From Planctomycetota bacterium (GTDB lineage Bacteria; Planctomycetota; Planctomycetia; Pirellulales; Pirellulaceae), in contig CAUJHS010000106.1 in the NCBI GenBank assembly GCA_963204915.1, forward strand, positions 62,001-126,000: a DNA stretch of 64,000 nt. Direction: 5' to 3'. The notes under the pieces were generated by a model, which was not told the origin of the DNA, did not search any database, and worked only from the letters and a program-made list of their open reading frames with translations. Position numbers and translations under genes: made by a program. Each line of letters opens with the position of its first letter. Position 1 is the stretch's first letter. Shown here piece after piece: positions 48,421 through 54,959 of the stretch.

Positions 48421-48837
48421 ATGCGCGCGACGATGTACCTTTTGGGCCTGACGGCTTTGTTATTCACGCCAGGCCTGTTTGCCGACGAATCGGCGACCAA
48501 GCCGACGCGATTTTTTGAACAACGCATTTACATCACGCATCCTGGCAAGCTCGACGCTTTGCATCAACGTTTTCGCGATCACACGAATCGGCTTTTTCAG
48601 AAACACGGCATGGAGCTGATTGCCTACTGGACTCCAGTTGAAGGTGAGGATGCCTCGAACACGTTGATTTATGTGTTGGCGTATCCCGACCGGGAGTCGC
48701 GCGACAAATCCTGGAAAGCGTTTCTGGATGATCCCGAATGGAAAAAGGCCTACGAGGAATCGCACAAAGCAGGGCCGATTGTCATGAAGGTCGAGTCGAA
48801 ATTCCTCACGCCAACCGATTACTCGCCCATCAAGTAA
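48421..48837 (+). CDS. Exported NIPSNAP-family protein
   Basis: 138 aa with a signal peptide (MRATMYLLGLTALLFTPGLFA). The remainder is a ferredoxin-like alpha-beta-barrel domain of the NIPSNAP kind: FFEQRIYITHPGKLDALHQRFRDHTNRLFQKHGMELIAYW with VLAYPDRESRDKSWKAFLDDPEWKKAYEESH. ATG 48421 is supported by GGGAGA upstream. Function in bacteria unknown. Confidence 0.85.
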   Translation: MRATMYLLGLTALLFTPGLFADESATKPTRFFEQRIYITHPGKLDALHQRFRDHTNRLFQKHGMELIAYWTPVEGEDASNTLIYVLAYPDRESRDKSWKAFLDDPEWKKAYEESHKAGPIVMKVESKFLTPTDYSPIK

Positions 48838-48894
48838 AGGCGCGCATGGCCAAGATGTTGGCTACGGCGAACGTTTCGCTTTGCGCGGCGGTTC

Positions 48895-49836
48895 TCATTC
48901 GGCCATCTTCTTGCGCGCCTTGACCAGGAAAGCGTCGACCGTTTCAACGTTGGGTTGTTCGGGCAGCGTCGTGCGCTCGAACTCGCGTTGGAAATCTTCA
49001 TCCAGTGCGAGGGCGCGACGGCGAATCTCGTCAAAGGTGTATTCGCCCGATTTCACTCGCAGTAGATCGTCTCGCATTTCCGACACATCGACGCGAATCT
49101 CGTGCGTCCGCAGTGCTTCGATGCCTGAAAGTAACAACCGCAGCAGGTGCATCGCATGTTTGGGTTTGTATCGCCCGGTTTTTTCATAGGCGTTGGCCAT
49201 ACGGCGGAACTGGCTCAGAACGTATCCAGAGTACGTTTTGTAAATGTGACGCGAGAGGAACGCGTTGCGGAGGGACCGCAATTCTTGCGCGATTTCATTC
49301 GCCAGGAGCACGTGCGTTGTCCACAAGGTTTCCAGCACATTGGGGTTGGCTTTAAGAGCCAGCAACAGATATTTTTCCAACTCCCAGTACACTTCATCGT
49401 TTCCAGCGCCGACGTTCTCCAGCTGCTCGGGGAGTTTACGTAGCGACCAATGCAACCGCGCCGGAGGCAGATAGACTCCGCGAATATCGTCGTCCGACGC
49501 ATCGCCGGCCAATCCGAAGGCGCGCGAACCGACCCGACAACGGTAGATGATGTACTGAGTCAGATCTTCGTCGACCTCGCCGAGCATGTCGTCAACTTCA
49601 CGCCGACGCAGCGTTAACTCATCGAACATCGCCAGGGTCGTCGCGCCGTCGGCGAATCGCACCAGGTACGGTTCTTTATTGTTGGGCGGCGAGGAAAGCA
49701 CAATGCCGACCGAACCCGGAGGCCGGTGCTCGTCTCGCTCCTGGAGCTTCTTTGCGGCGCGCAGCACCACTTGGGTTCCGGCGGGAATTACCCATCCGGG
49801 ATCGTAACGGCGAAGCGTGTTTTCCGAATTAACCAT
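48895..49836 (-). CDS. RlaP-type nucleotidyltransferase with N-terminal extension
   Basis: 313 aa. The C-terminal 220 residues look like the DNA-polymerase-beta-superfamily RlaP/YcgL group: the signature GSRAFGLAGDASDDDIRGVYLPP carries the GS and D-x-D metal-binding residues, and KYLLLALKANPNVLETLWT and SGYVLSQFRRMA follow. This group is linked to RNA repair and RNA end modification. The first 90 residues (GWVIPAGTQVVLRAAKKLQ onward) form an extra beta-rich domain, which is unusual. ATG 49836 is preferred over 49884. Confidence 0.75.
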   Translation of the reverse strand: MVNSENTLRRYDPGWVIPAGTQVVLRAAKKLQERDEHRPPGSVGIVLSSPPNNKEPYLVRFADGATTLAMFDELTLRRREVDDMLGEVDEDLTQYIIYRCRVGSRAFGLAGDASDDDIRGVYLPPARLHWSLRKLPEQLENVGAGNDEVYWELEKYLLLALKANPNVLETLWTTHVLLANEIAQELRSLRNAFLSRHIYKTYSGYVLSQFRRMANAYEKTGRYKPKHAMHLLRLLLSGIEALRTHEIRVDVSEMRDDLLRVKSGEYTFDEIRRRALALDEDFQREFERTTLPEQPNVETVDAFLVKARKKMAE

Positions 49837-50016
49837 ACCTGGAAGGGACTCAACGTATATTTGCGGCAAAGTGACAAAAGGCAATCAAGGGACGCACTCG
49901 TGGACTCTCAGGTTCATGCCCAGTAAATCGGGCTGGAAGTACAGCGGACTGTGCACGACGGCTTGCCGCCTCCACCCTTGATCGCGTGTGGCGAGGATAC
50001 TAAGATTACTCATCAT

Positions 50017-50103
50017 GCGGGTGTGGCGGAATTGGCAGACGCGCAAGATTCAGGATCTTGTGGCCCTTATACGGCCGTGGAGGTTCGATTCCTCTCACCC
50101 GCA
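50017..50103 (+). tRNA. tRNA-Leu (anticodon CAG)
   Basis: 87 nt. Acceptor GCGGGTG pairs with CACCCGC plus discriminator A. The anticodon stem CAAGA/TCTTG holds loop TTCAGGA, giving anticodon CAG (reads CTG, Leu). A long variable arm (about 19 nt, TGGCCC..GGCC) is present as expected for a type II tRNA. The T arm is GAGG-TTCGATT-CCTC. It marks the left edge of the putative integrated element, as tRNA genes often do. Confidence 0.95.
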
Positions 50104-50181
50104 CTTTCCTTTCAACCAAAATAGTTCGCCCAGGCGGAACTGCAAGCAAACGCGCTAGGCGCTCAGTTTCGCTGCGGCGGA

Positions 50182-50199
50182 TGTAAAGAATTCTTTACA
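50182..50199. repeat. Perfect 18-bp palindrome near the element boundary
   Basis: TGTAAAGAATTCTTTACA reads the same on both strands. It is AT-rich in a GC-rich region and lies 79 bases after tRNA-Leu and just beyond the stop of the first minus-strand ORF. It could be an operator, a recombination-related site or an mRNA hairpin. Confidence 0.75.
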
Positions 50200-50207
50200 A
50201 TTTTGCA

Positions 50208-50384
50208 TTAGCGACGCACGGGATAGTCCGAGGGAAGCCAGAGGATGACGATGACGCCGTGGGGACCTGGCCAAGCGTGCCGAAGCTGGGCGCCCAGGCG
50301 AAACATCTCATCCAGTGGAGCGGGGCCGGGATCGCCTCCGATCAGTCGGGCCCGCCCTTCGTAGTCCACAAACAGTATCCGAAA
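50208..50384 (-). CDS. Small hypothetical protein
   Basis: 58 aa from ATG 50384 (MFRILFVDYEGRARLIGGDPGP). The frame stays open further upstream, but that part is antisense to the next gene and looks non-coding. GGAG lies about 12 bases upstream of the start. It reads like a compact alpha/beta protein (VIVILWLPSDYPVRR at the end). The first gene of the element, divergent from the next. May be a chance ORF. Confidence 0.45.
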   Translation of the reverse strand, partial: FRILFVDYEGRARLIGGDPGPAPLDEMFRLGAQLRHAWPGPHGVIVILWLPSDYPVRR

Positions 50385-50441
50385 CATGGATCCGGCGACT
50401 CCGAACGAAGCGATGAAAAAACCACTGCGATTGTAGAAGCC

Positions 50442-50702
50442 GTGAACGCGAATCACCAGAGCGAACAACTGCGTCAGCGGATCGAAGCGATCCTCCGGCA
50501 CGACAGCGAAGCGGAGAACGCGAAGCCGTTGCTTCTCGCCGAGCAGGCGGAGGCGGCGATCCGCTTCGCCGCCTCCCTGGCGGCGGAGCTGGAGGCGACG
50601 GGACTTTGGCCCGCAGGGAAAGTGGTGGACCTGGCGACGAAAGCGACCTTGCCCATCGCGATGCGACGCAAGGCGGAGCGGGCGGCGCTTCCGCCAGAAT
50701 AA
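50442..50702 (+). CDS. Hypothetical protein
   Basis: 86 aa from GTG 50442. Helical, rich in A, E, L (LLLAEQAEAAIRFAASLAAELEATG), with basic end. The frame is open further upstream, but a start near 50442 leaves a short divergent promoter gap with the minus-strand ORF. No family seen. Confidence 0.45.
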   Translation: MNANHQSEQLRQRIEAILRHDSEAENAKPLLLAEQAEAAIRFAASLAAELEATGLWPAGKVVDLATKATLPIAMRRKAERAALPPE

Positions 50703-50707
50703 AACAC

Positions 50708-50782
50708 GGGAGGCGGCCCACTCCGCGAGGATGGGCGATCGCGGCAATGCCGGCGTTTTGAACACGCCTCCCGCCTTTTTGA
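50708..50782 (+). terminator. Possible long-loop terminator
   Basis: CGGGAGGCG (50708-50716) pairs with CGCCTCCCG (50765-50773), followed by CCTTTTTG. The loop is long (48 bases), so this may be a structured terminator or a coincidence. Confidence 0.35.
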
Positions 50783-50812
50783 CAAACCCATGTTCCCGCT
50801 TAGAATTGGAGC

Positions 50813-51061
50813 ATGATTTTAATGCAACGAAACTCGCGATCGATTCTGGCGGAAAACATCAAGCGCCGCCGTCAACAGTTGGGGCTGACTCAACAGCAGT
50901 TAGCAGACCGTTTGAACGCTCGGCAGCCTTACGTCGCCCGACTTGAACGCGGCAACGATGTTTCCGCGAGCCTCGACAAGATCGATGAAATCGCGGAGGC
51001 TTTGGGCGTAACTACGGCAGAGCTTCTCACTGCCGACATTTTTTCCCCAGCCGCCGCTTGA
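50813..51061 (+). CDS. XRE-family helix-turn-helix regulator
   Basis: 82 aa Cro/CI-type repressor: SILAENIKRRRQQLGLTQQQLADRLNARQPYVARLERGNDVSASLDKIDEIAEALGVTTAELL is a full helix-turn-helix domain. No peptidase or sensor domain is fused. ATG 50813 or 50822 may be the start; GGAG is 10 bases from the latter. Likely controls element genes; palindromes at 50182 and 52148-52240 are candidate targets. Confidence 0.93.
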   Translation: MILMQRNSRSILAENIKRRRQQLGLTQQQLADRLNARQPYVARLERGNDVSASLDKIDEIAEALGVTTAELLTADIFSPAAA

Positions 51062-51082
51062 CGATATTCACTGCATTGTTAT

Positions 51083-51118
51083 AATCGCCGTCGTTCAAAG
51101 CGTCGGCGATTTTCTTTT
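51083..51118 (+). terminator. Rho-independent terminator after the XRE regulator
   Basis: AATCGCCG (51083-51090) pairs with CGGCGATT (51104-51111), followed by TTCTTTT. It separates the regulator from the following operon. Confidence 0.7.
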
Positions 51119-51187
51119 GGCTCTTGCTGAGCCGTAAGGGGTCGCCTCTCCCCTCAATCTGATTCGCTGTTTAGGAGGCTCGTTCGC

Positions 51188-51481
51188 ATGAGCGCTTCGC
51201 TGCTGCGCTTTGCTGCGCACGTGGACGATCGGCTGGCGGTGGGTTGCCCGCGTTGTCTGGCCGAGGCCCCGCATCTGGAGGACACCGAGCTGCGGCGCTG
51301 CGCGTGGCTCGTGTGGGATGGGGCGGGCGGCGATTTTCTCTATGGACATGACGCCAACGGATGGCTCGTGGTGAGCTATCGCGACGAGGCCCTGTCGTAC
51401 TGTCCCGCCCACGACGTGCGCGAATGCCTACGGCATGCGGCCCATCACTTCGGCGTGGAGCTGCCGGAGGGCCTGCGGTAA
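51188..51481 (+). CDS. Hypothetical protein with cysteine pairs
   Basis: 97 aa. It has a CPRC pair near residues 20-23 and CPAHDVREC near the end, so it may bind zinc. A strong AGGAGG lies 7-8 bases before the ATG. It is directly upstream of the recombinase (6-base gap) and may be its partner. Not recognised. Confidence 0.7.
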   Translation: MSASLLRFAAHVDDRLAVGCPRCLAEAPHLEDTELRRCAWLVWDGAGGDFLYGHDANGWLVVSYRDEALSYCPAHDVRECLRHAAHHFGVELPEGLR

Positions 51482-51487
51482 TGCCTC

Positions 51488-52108
51488 ATGCGCTACATCC
51501 CCCTGGACCGCGTGGGCGAGCTGGAGCACGCGATTACGGCGACGATTCGCTGCGGCGGTCGGTCTCAGGTGCGCGACGCCATCGCCACGGCGCTCGGTCT
51601 GCACGGCCTGCGCGTGAGCGAGGTCTGCCGGGCCGCCGCCGCCGACTTCTCCCCCACGGCTCGCACGCTCCACGTGGCGACCATCAAAGGCGGCGTGCCG
51701 CGGGATGTGCCGCTCCACGAGTCGCTCGTGCAAGCGATCGTGCGGTGGCGTCTGGCGATGGCGCTGGAGCCGGGCGTCGGACCGCTCTTGCCGACGGTCT
51801 CCGGGCGCCGGGTCGCTCCGACCCAGTTTCGCGAGTTTGGCTGCCGGATGATGCGGCGCGTGTTTCAAGAGCCGTTCAAGTTTCACGCCTTGCGCCACAC
51901 CTTCGCCATGCGGGTGCTGGCCAAGACGGACGATGTGCTGCTGGTCAAGCGATTGCTCGGCCACAGGTCGCTCACCAGCACGCTCGTGTACGTCGAAGCC
52001 CTCAAGCGCCTGCCCGAGGACTGTCTCGTGCGGGTCGATGGTCCGCTCACGCTGGACCACTACCACGGCGCAAGGCTGCGCCTGTTCGCCCCGGCCGAGA
52101 GCGGCTGA
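51488..52108 (+). CDS. Tyrosine recombinase, catalytic domain only
   Basis: 206 aa. The full catalytic set is present: Arg42 (HGLRVSEVC), Lys67 (TIKGG), His133 and Arg136 (FHALRHTFA), His159 (LLGHRS) and Tyr168 (LVYVEAL). The usual N-terminal SAM-like core-binding domain of about 100 residues is absent; the protein begins almost at the first catalytic strand. It presumably binds DNA with its catalytic domain alone or with a partner such as the upstream 97-aa protein. Two 26-bp palindromic sites lie just downstream. The role may be integration, excision or dimer resolution. Confidence 0.85.
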   Translation: MRYIPLDRVGELEHAITATIRCGGRSQVRDAIATALGLHGLRVSEVCRAAAADFSPTARTLHVATIKGGVPRDVPLHESLVQAIVRWRLAMALEPGVGPLLPTVSGRRVAPTQFREFGCRMMRRVFQEPFKFHALRHTFAMRVLAKTDDVLLVKRLLGHRSLTSTLVYVEALKRLPEDCLVRVDGPLTLDHYHGARLRLFAPAESG

Positions 52109-52147
52109 TGGAGGGGGGGAAAGGGTGTCGCTTTCGTGCGCCTGCGG

Positions 52148-52240
52148 GTGTCGCTTTTATACAAAAGCGACACCGTTCCACCCGGCGTGGGGGGTTCTCG
52201 GGCGGCTTCCCAGTGTGTCGTTTTTTCCGGAAAGCGACAC
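52148..52240. repeat. Two 26-bp palindromic sites plus a half site (recombinase or operator sites)
   Basis: Site 1 (52148-52173) and site 2 (52215-52240) share GTGTCG at the left and AAAGCGACAC at the right around a 4-base centre. A half site GTGTCGCTTT precedes at 52125-52134. The left arms are 67 bases apart. Site 1 is a perfect palindrome of 11+4+11. Such a pair beside a tyrosine recombinase resembles a recombination site, but the sites could equally bind ParB or the XRE repressor. Confidence 0.75.
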
Positions 52241-52537
52241 GATTTCCCCATCGGTGGGATCGAGGCGGCCCCTCGTCTCGCACCCTCAAGTCCCGCCACG
52301 GGTCGGTGCGCCTGGCAGCGAGCGCGTGCTCGCGGGCGCGTCGTGGTCTCCGGTTGGTCCGGCCCGTGGCGGTTTTTCCTACACCTATCCACCCGTACAC
52401 CTGCTGCGCGGCGTCCACCCTGCCTGTTGGCGTCTGTTGTAAGACGTTCGCCGCGCCCGGGCGAGCCGCAGGACGTGCTGCTGTTCCACACCCTCTGCAA
52501 GGAGCCCCTAAGACTTTGACCCTCCCATCGCCATTCA

Positions 52538-52556
52538 CGGGCGGATGGTCCGCCCG
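52538..52556 (+). repeat. Perfect GC-rich hairpin
   Basis: CGGGCGGA and TCCGCCCG flank a 3-base loop. A T-tract follows about 14 bases later, so it could be a weak terminator before the next operon. Confidence 0.4.
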
Positions 52557-52588
52557 GCGTCCTGCGGCTTTTTCTTTGCCAATACCCC

Positions 52589-52861
52589 ATGACCCACGAA
52601 CAACTTGAATACGCGCGGTATGTGGTGAGCCACACGTCTTACGTGGTGGGCGCCTTGATCGACGAACGCGCCGCCCTGCTGGCCGCGTGCCAAGCCGTGA
52701 GAGAGTTGCCCCGGCTGTATGCAGTGCTCGAGTCCGGGCCGGGAGGCACGACGGAGGAACTGGAGGCGGATCAGCGCATCGACGCGATCCTGCAACAAGT
52801 CCAGGACGCCGTCCGTCAGGCCAACGCAGCCACGCCACGCCCTTCGCAAATTCACTTTTGA
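52589..52861 (+). CDS. Small helical hypothetical protein
   Basis: 90 aa. Helical, with EELEADQRIDAILQQVQDAVRQ. No motif. First ORF of the following plus-strand block; its stop is 15 bases before the next start. Start ATG 52589 has no clear ribosome binding site. Confidence 0.6.
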   Translation: MTHEQLEYARYVVSHTSYVVGALIDERAALLAACQAVRELPRLYAVLESGPGGTTEELEADQRIDAILQQVQDAVRQANAATPRPSQIHF

Positions 52862-52876
52862 CAAGGTACCCATCTC

Positions 52877-53209
52877 ATGCCTGTCATGGTCCGCTTCAAC
52901 GACCAGGCCGTGTTCTTGGACGAACTGGCCAAGTTCCACCTGGGGCCGCGCGTGGTGCGCGTCTGCGTGCGGCGCGAGACCGTGGCCGATGTGGTCTTCT
53001 TCGTGGACTTCGCGCTGGTGGCGGGGTTCCTGGACGACGAGCAGCGGCTGTTCGAGCTGGTCGCCCGCCTCGGCTCACAGACGGCCTCGCACGAAGACTC
53101 CGAGTTCTTCCGGTCGATTGAGGAGCGGCGGCTGGCCTTGATCGACGCGGTGCGCGCACTGGGCCACGAGGTCCGCTCGGGCCGGTTTCTCTTGGAGCAA
53201 CGGCCATGA
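52877..53209 (+). CDS. Hypothetical protein
   Basis: 110 aa, alpha/beta with acidic patches (RRETVADVVFFVDFALVAGFLDDEQRLFELV). Not recognised. Overlaps the sigma-like gene by ATGA (53206-53209), so translation is probably coupled. Confidence 0.7.
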   Translation: MPVMVRFNDQAVFLDELAKFHLGPRVVRVCVRRETVADVVFFVDFALVAGFLDDEQRLFELVARLGSQTASHEDSEFFRSIEERRLALIDAVRALGHEVRSGRFLLEQRP

Positions 53210-54201
53210 GCGAGTCGGCCCTGTTGTGCGTCCTGCCCTGCGCCAGCTGCGGCGCCGAGGCGCGCGGCGGCCCGCCCACGCCGCCCGACCTGGCGGAGAT
53301 CTTGCGTCGGCGCGGGGAGGGGTGTTGCTCGCTGCGCTGTCGCGCCGCCCTGGTGCGTCAGCAGCAGGATGGCACGCTGATCGATCCTGTCGAGCTGCTG
53401 GCCCGCGAGGAAGCGATCGCGCGGGAGATCGACCCCCATGCGGTTTGGGGGGAGCCGGCGGAGCTGCGGGCCTTGTGGCGGAGGTACTGGTTGCGGGATG
53501 ACGACGCGACTCGCAGCGCCCTGGTCGAGGCGTACATGCGCCTCGTTCGCCTTTCGGCTGAGCAGACCTTCGGCACGCTGCCCCCTGGGTCGAAGGTGTT
53601 GCTGCGCGATCTGCAACGCGCCGGAGCGGCGGCGCTGGGCCACGCCGTGCAAACTTTTGACTCGCACCGCGGCATCGAGTTTTCGGCTTTTGCGGCTCCT
53701 CGTATTCAAGCAGCGATCGCAGATTACCTGCGATCTTTCGACCTTCCCGCTCCACCCTCTCAGGAGACCCCTATTGTGCCCACGCTATCCGACCATGCCA
53801 GCCCGGCCAACAACGGCCGGCTGGCCGCCCAGACGTCAGCGACGGCGAATCCGGCGCCGACGGCGCCGTCGCTGATCCGGCTCATCGCCAACGCCGGCGA
53901 AGAGGAGCTGCAAGCGATCCGCGACCGCATCGCAGAGATTCGCCGCGAGCTGGAGAACCTCATCGCGTTCGAGAAGACCCTCGCCTCGCGCCTCGGCAAG
54001 AAGACGGCAGGCGCCGTCGCGGAGAAACTGTCCGACCGGATTCGCCAGACGATCGAGCGCAACGGCCCGGCGAAGACGGCCGAGCTGGCCAAGGCGGTCA
54101 ACGAGGCCGAAGGCGTGGTGCGCGCCACCTGCAAACGCACCGCCGGTTTCCGCGTCGCGTCGGATCTGACCGTCTCGCTGGCGAAGGGAGGCGGCCGATG
54201 A
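53206..54201 (+). CDS. FliA-like sigma region 2 fused to a zinc knuckle and winged helix
   Basis: 331 aa. Residues 8-46 hold cysteines CASC and CCSLRC, like a treble-clef zinc knuckle. Residues 84-180 closely resemble the FliA/WhiG sigma region 1.2-2 (ELRALWRRYWLRDDDATRSALVEAYMRLVRLSAEQ, then HAVQTFDSHRGIEFSAFAAPRIQAAIADYLRSFD). Regions 3 and 4 are absent. Residues about 222-331 form a coiled coil and a winged-helix-like tail (SDRIRQTIERNGPAKTAELAKAVNE). An internal GTG at 53776 has AGGAG upstream, so a separate 141-aa winged-helix product could also be made. Function is not established. Confidence 0.75.
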   Translation: MSESALLCVLPCASCGAEARGGPPTPPDLAEILRRRGEGCCSLRCRAALVRQQQDGTLIDPVELLAREEAIAREIDPHAVWGEPAELRALWRRYWLRDDDATRSALVEAYMRLVRLSAEQTFGTLPPGSKVLLRDLQRAGAAALGHAVQTFDSHRGIEFSAFAAPRIQAAIADYLRSFDLPAPPSQETPIVPTLSDHASPANNGRLAAQTSATANPAPTAPSLIRLIANAGEEELQAIRDRIAEIRRELENLIAFEKTLASRLGKKTAGAVAEKLSDRIRQTIERNGPAKTAELAKAVNEAEGVVRATCKRTAGFRVASDLTVSLAKGGGR

Positions 54202-54515
54202 CGGCGTATCGCGACGAGGATGTCCAGAGGATTCGAGAGCTGATCTCCACGGCCCGCACGCTGTTGATCGAAGCGTTCGAGGCCCATGAGGCGCTGTGCC
54301 AGAGCGAGCAGTGCCGCGAGAAGGCCAATGTGCTGGCGTTCTTGGCGCACTCGATCGGGGCCAATGCGGACGACGTGAAGGCGTTTCCCGCGCTGTTGTT
54401 TGACTACGACATGAAGTGCGCGCAGGGCGGCGGATGCCCTGCGCACCCGGCTGCGGCGGCGTTGCCGGCGGTTCGTTCCCCGAGGAAAGGAGTTGACCGT
54501 GGAGAAGATGCTTGA
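54198..54515 (+). CDS. Hypothetical protein
   Basis: 105 aa. Helical N-terminal part (RIRELISTARTLLIEAFEAHEALCQSEQCREKAN) with cysteine pairs, then an A/P-rich tail. Overlaps the preceding stop by ATGA. No family recognised. Confidence 0.6.
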   Translation: MTAYRDEDVQRIRELISTARTLLIEAFEAHEALCQSEQCREKANVLAFLAHSIGANADDVKAFPALLFDYDMKCAQGGGCPAHPAAAALPAVRSPRKGVDRGEDA

Positions 54516-54885
54516 TGCATGGACCCTCTTGGGCCTGCTGTTCGGCCGGCGGCGCGCCAAAGCGTCGCCGGCGATCGCCTCGGCCCAGGCCGAGCCCGAG
54601 CTGGTGTTGTACTGGGGCGTGGCCAATCGCATGGCGCATCCCGAGACGCCGCAAGTCCGCATGATCGCGGCCCGCGCCTTCACGGCGCTGGCCGACGGAG
54701 AGACTTGGGGCGCCGCGCTGGCCAAGCAGGGTTACCGGGTGGAAGTGTACCGCTGGCGGTGCGATGCGCAGGATGCGGCCAATCTGGCCAACGGCCTGCG
54801 CATCCGGCATTGTCCCGACCGGGCCGACGTGGTGATGGCGTTCGCGCCCGAGCTGCACGGCGCCAGGCCGATCCGCGTGGGTTGA
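54499..54885 (+). CDS. Hypothetical protein
   Basis: 128 aa from GTG 54499, which has AAAGGAG 6 bases upstream. A hydrophobic start (WTLLGLLFGRRRAK) is followed by an alpha/beta body. It overlaps the previous gene by 17 bases. Just downstream are the iterons of the initiator gene. Not recognised. Confidence 0.65.
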   Translation: MEKMLDAWTLLGLLFGRRRAKASPAIASAQAEPELVLYWGVANRMAHPETPQVRMIAARAFTALADGETWGAALAKQGYRVEVYRWRCDAQDAANLANGLRIRHCPDRADVVMAFAPELHGARPIRVG

Positions 54886-54901
54886 CTTCATGCTGCGGCG
54901 G

Positions 54902-54959
54902 GGTGGTCACTCGTGGTCACTCCGCCGGCAGTGACCACCAGTGACCACCAGTGACCAGT
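54902..54959. repeat. Iteron cluster A at the initiator promoter/start
   Basis: Five 10-bp iterons. Two forward copies (GGTGGTCACT 54902-54911; CGTGGTCACT 54912-54921) and three reverse copies (AGTGACCACC 54930-54939 and 54940-54949; AGTGACCAGT 54950-54959) surround a central GCCGGC. The gene's GTG start lies in the second reverse copy. Iteron placement at the start suggests autoregulation by the initiator. Confidence 0.85.

Larger units (their letters stand above)
52109..52588. other. Non-coding region holding palindromic sites
   Basis: About 480 bases after the recombinase. It holds a half site (52125-52134), two 26-bp palindromes (52148-52173 and 52215-52240) and a perfect hairpin CGGGCGGA/TCCGCCCG (52538-52556). 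No ORF here looks real; those open in this region are GC-rich frames without domain character. Confidence 0.6.

Noticed and set aside
51361-52608. 415-codon plus-strand ORF across the recombinase
   Set aside because: Shadow frame of the recombinase, which has the full catalytic set in another frame.
52047-52838. Minus-strand 263-codon ORF over the palindromic sites
   Set aside because: GC-rich frame without motif, antisense to smaller plausible genes and non-coding sites.
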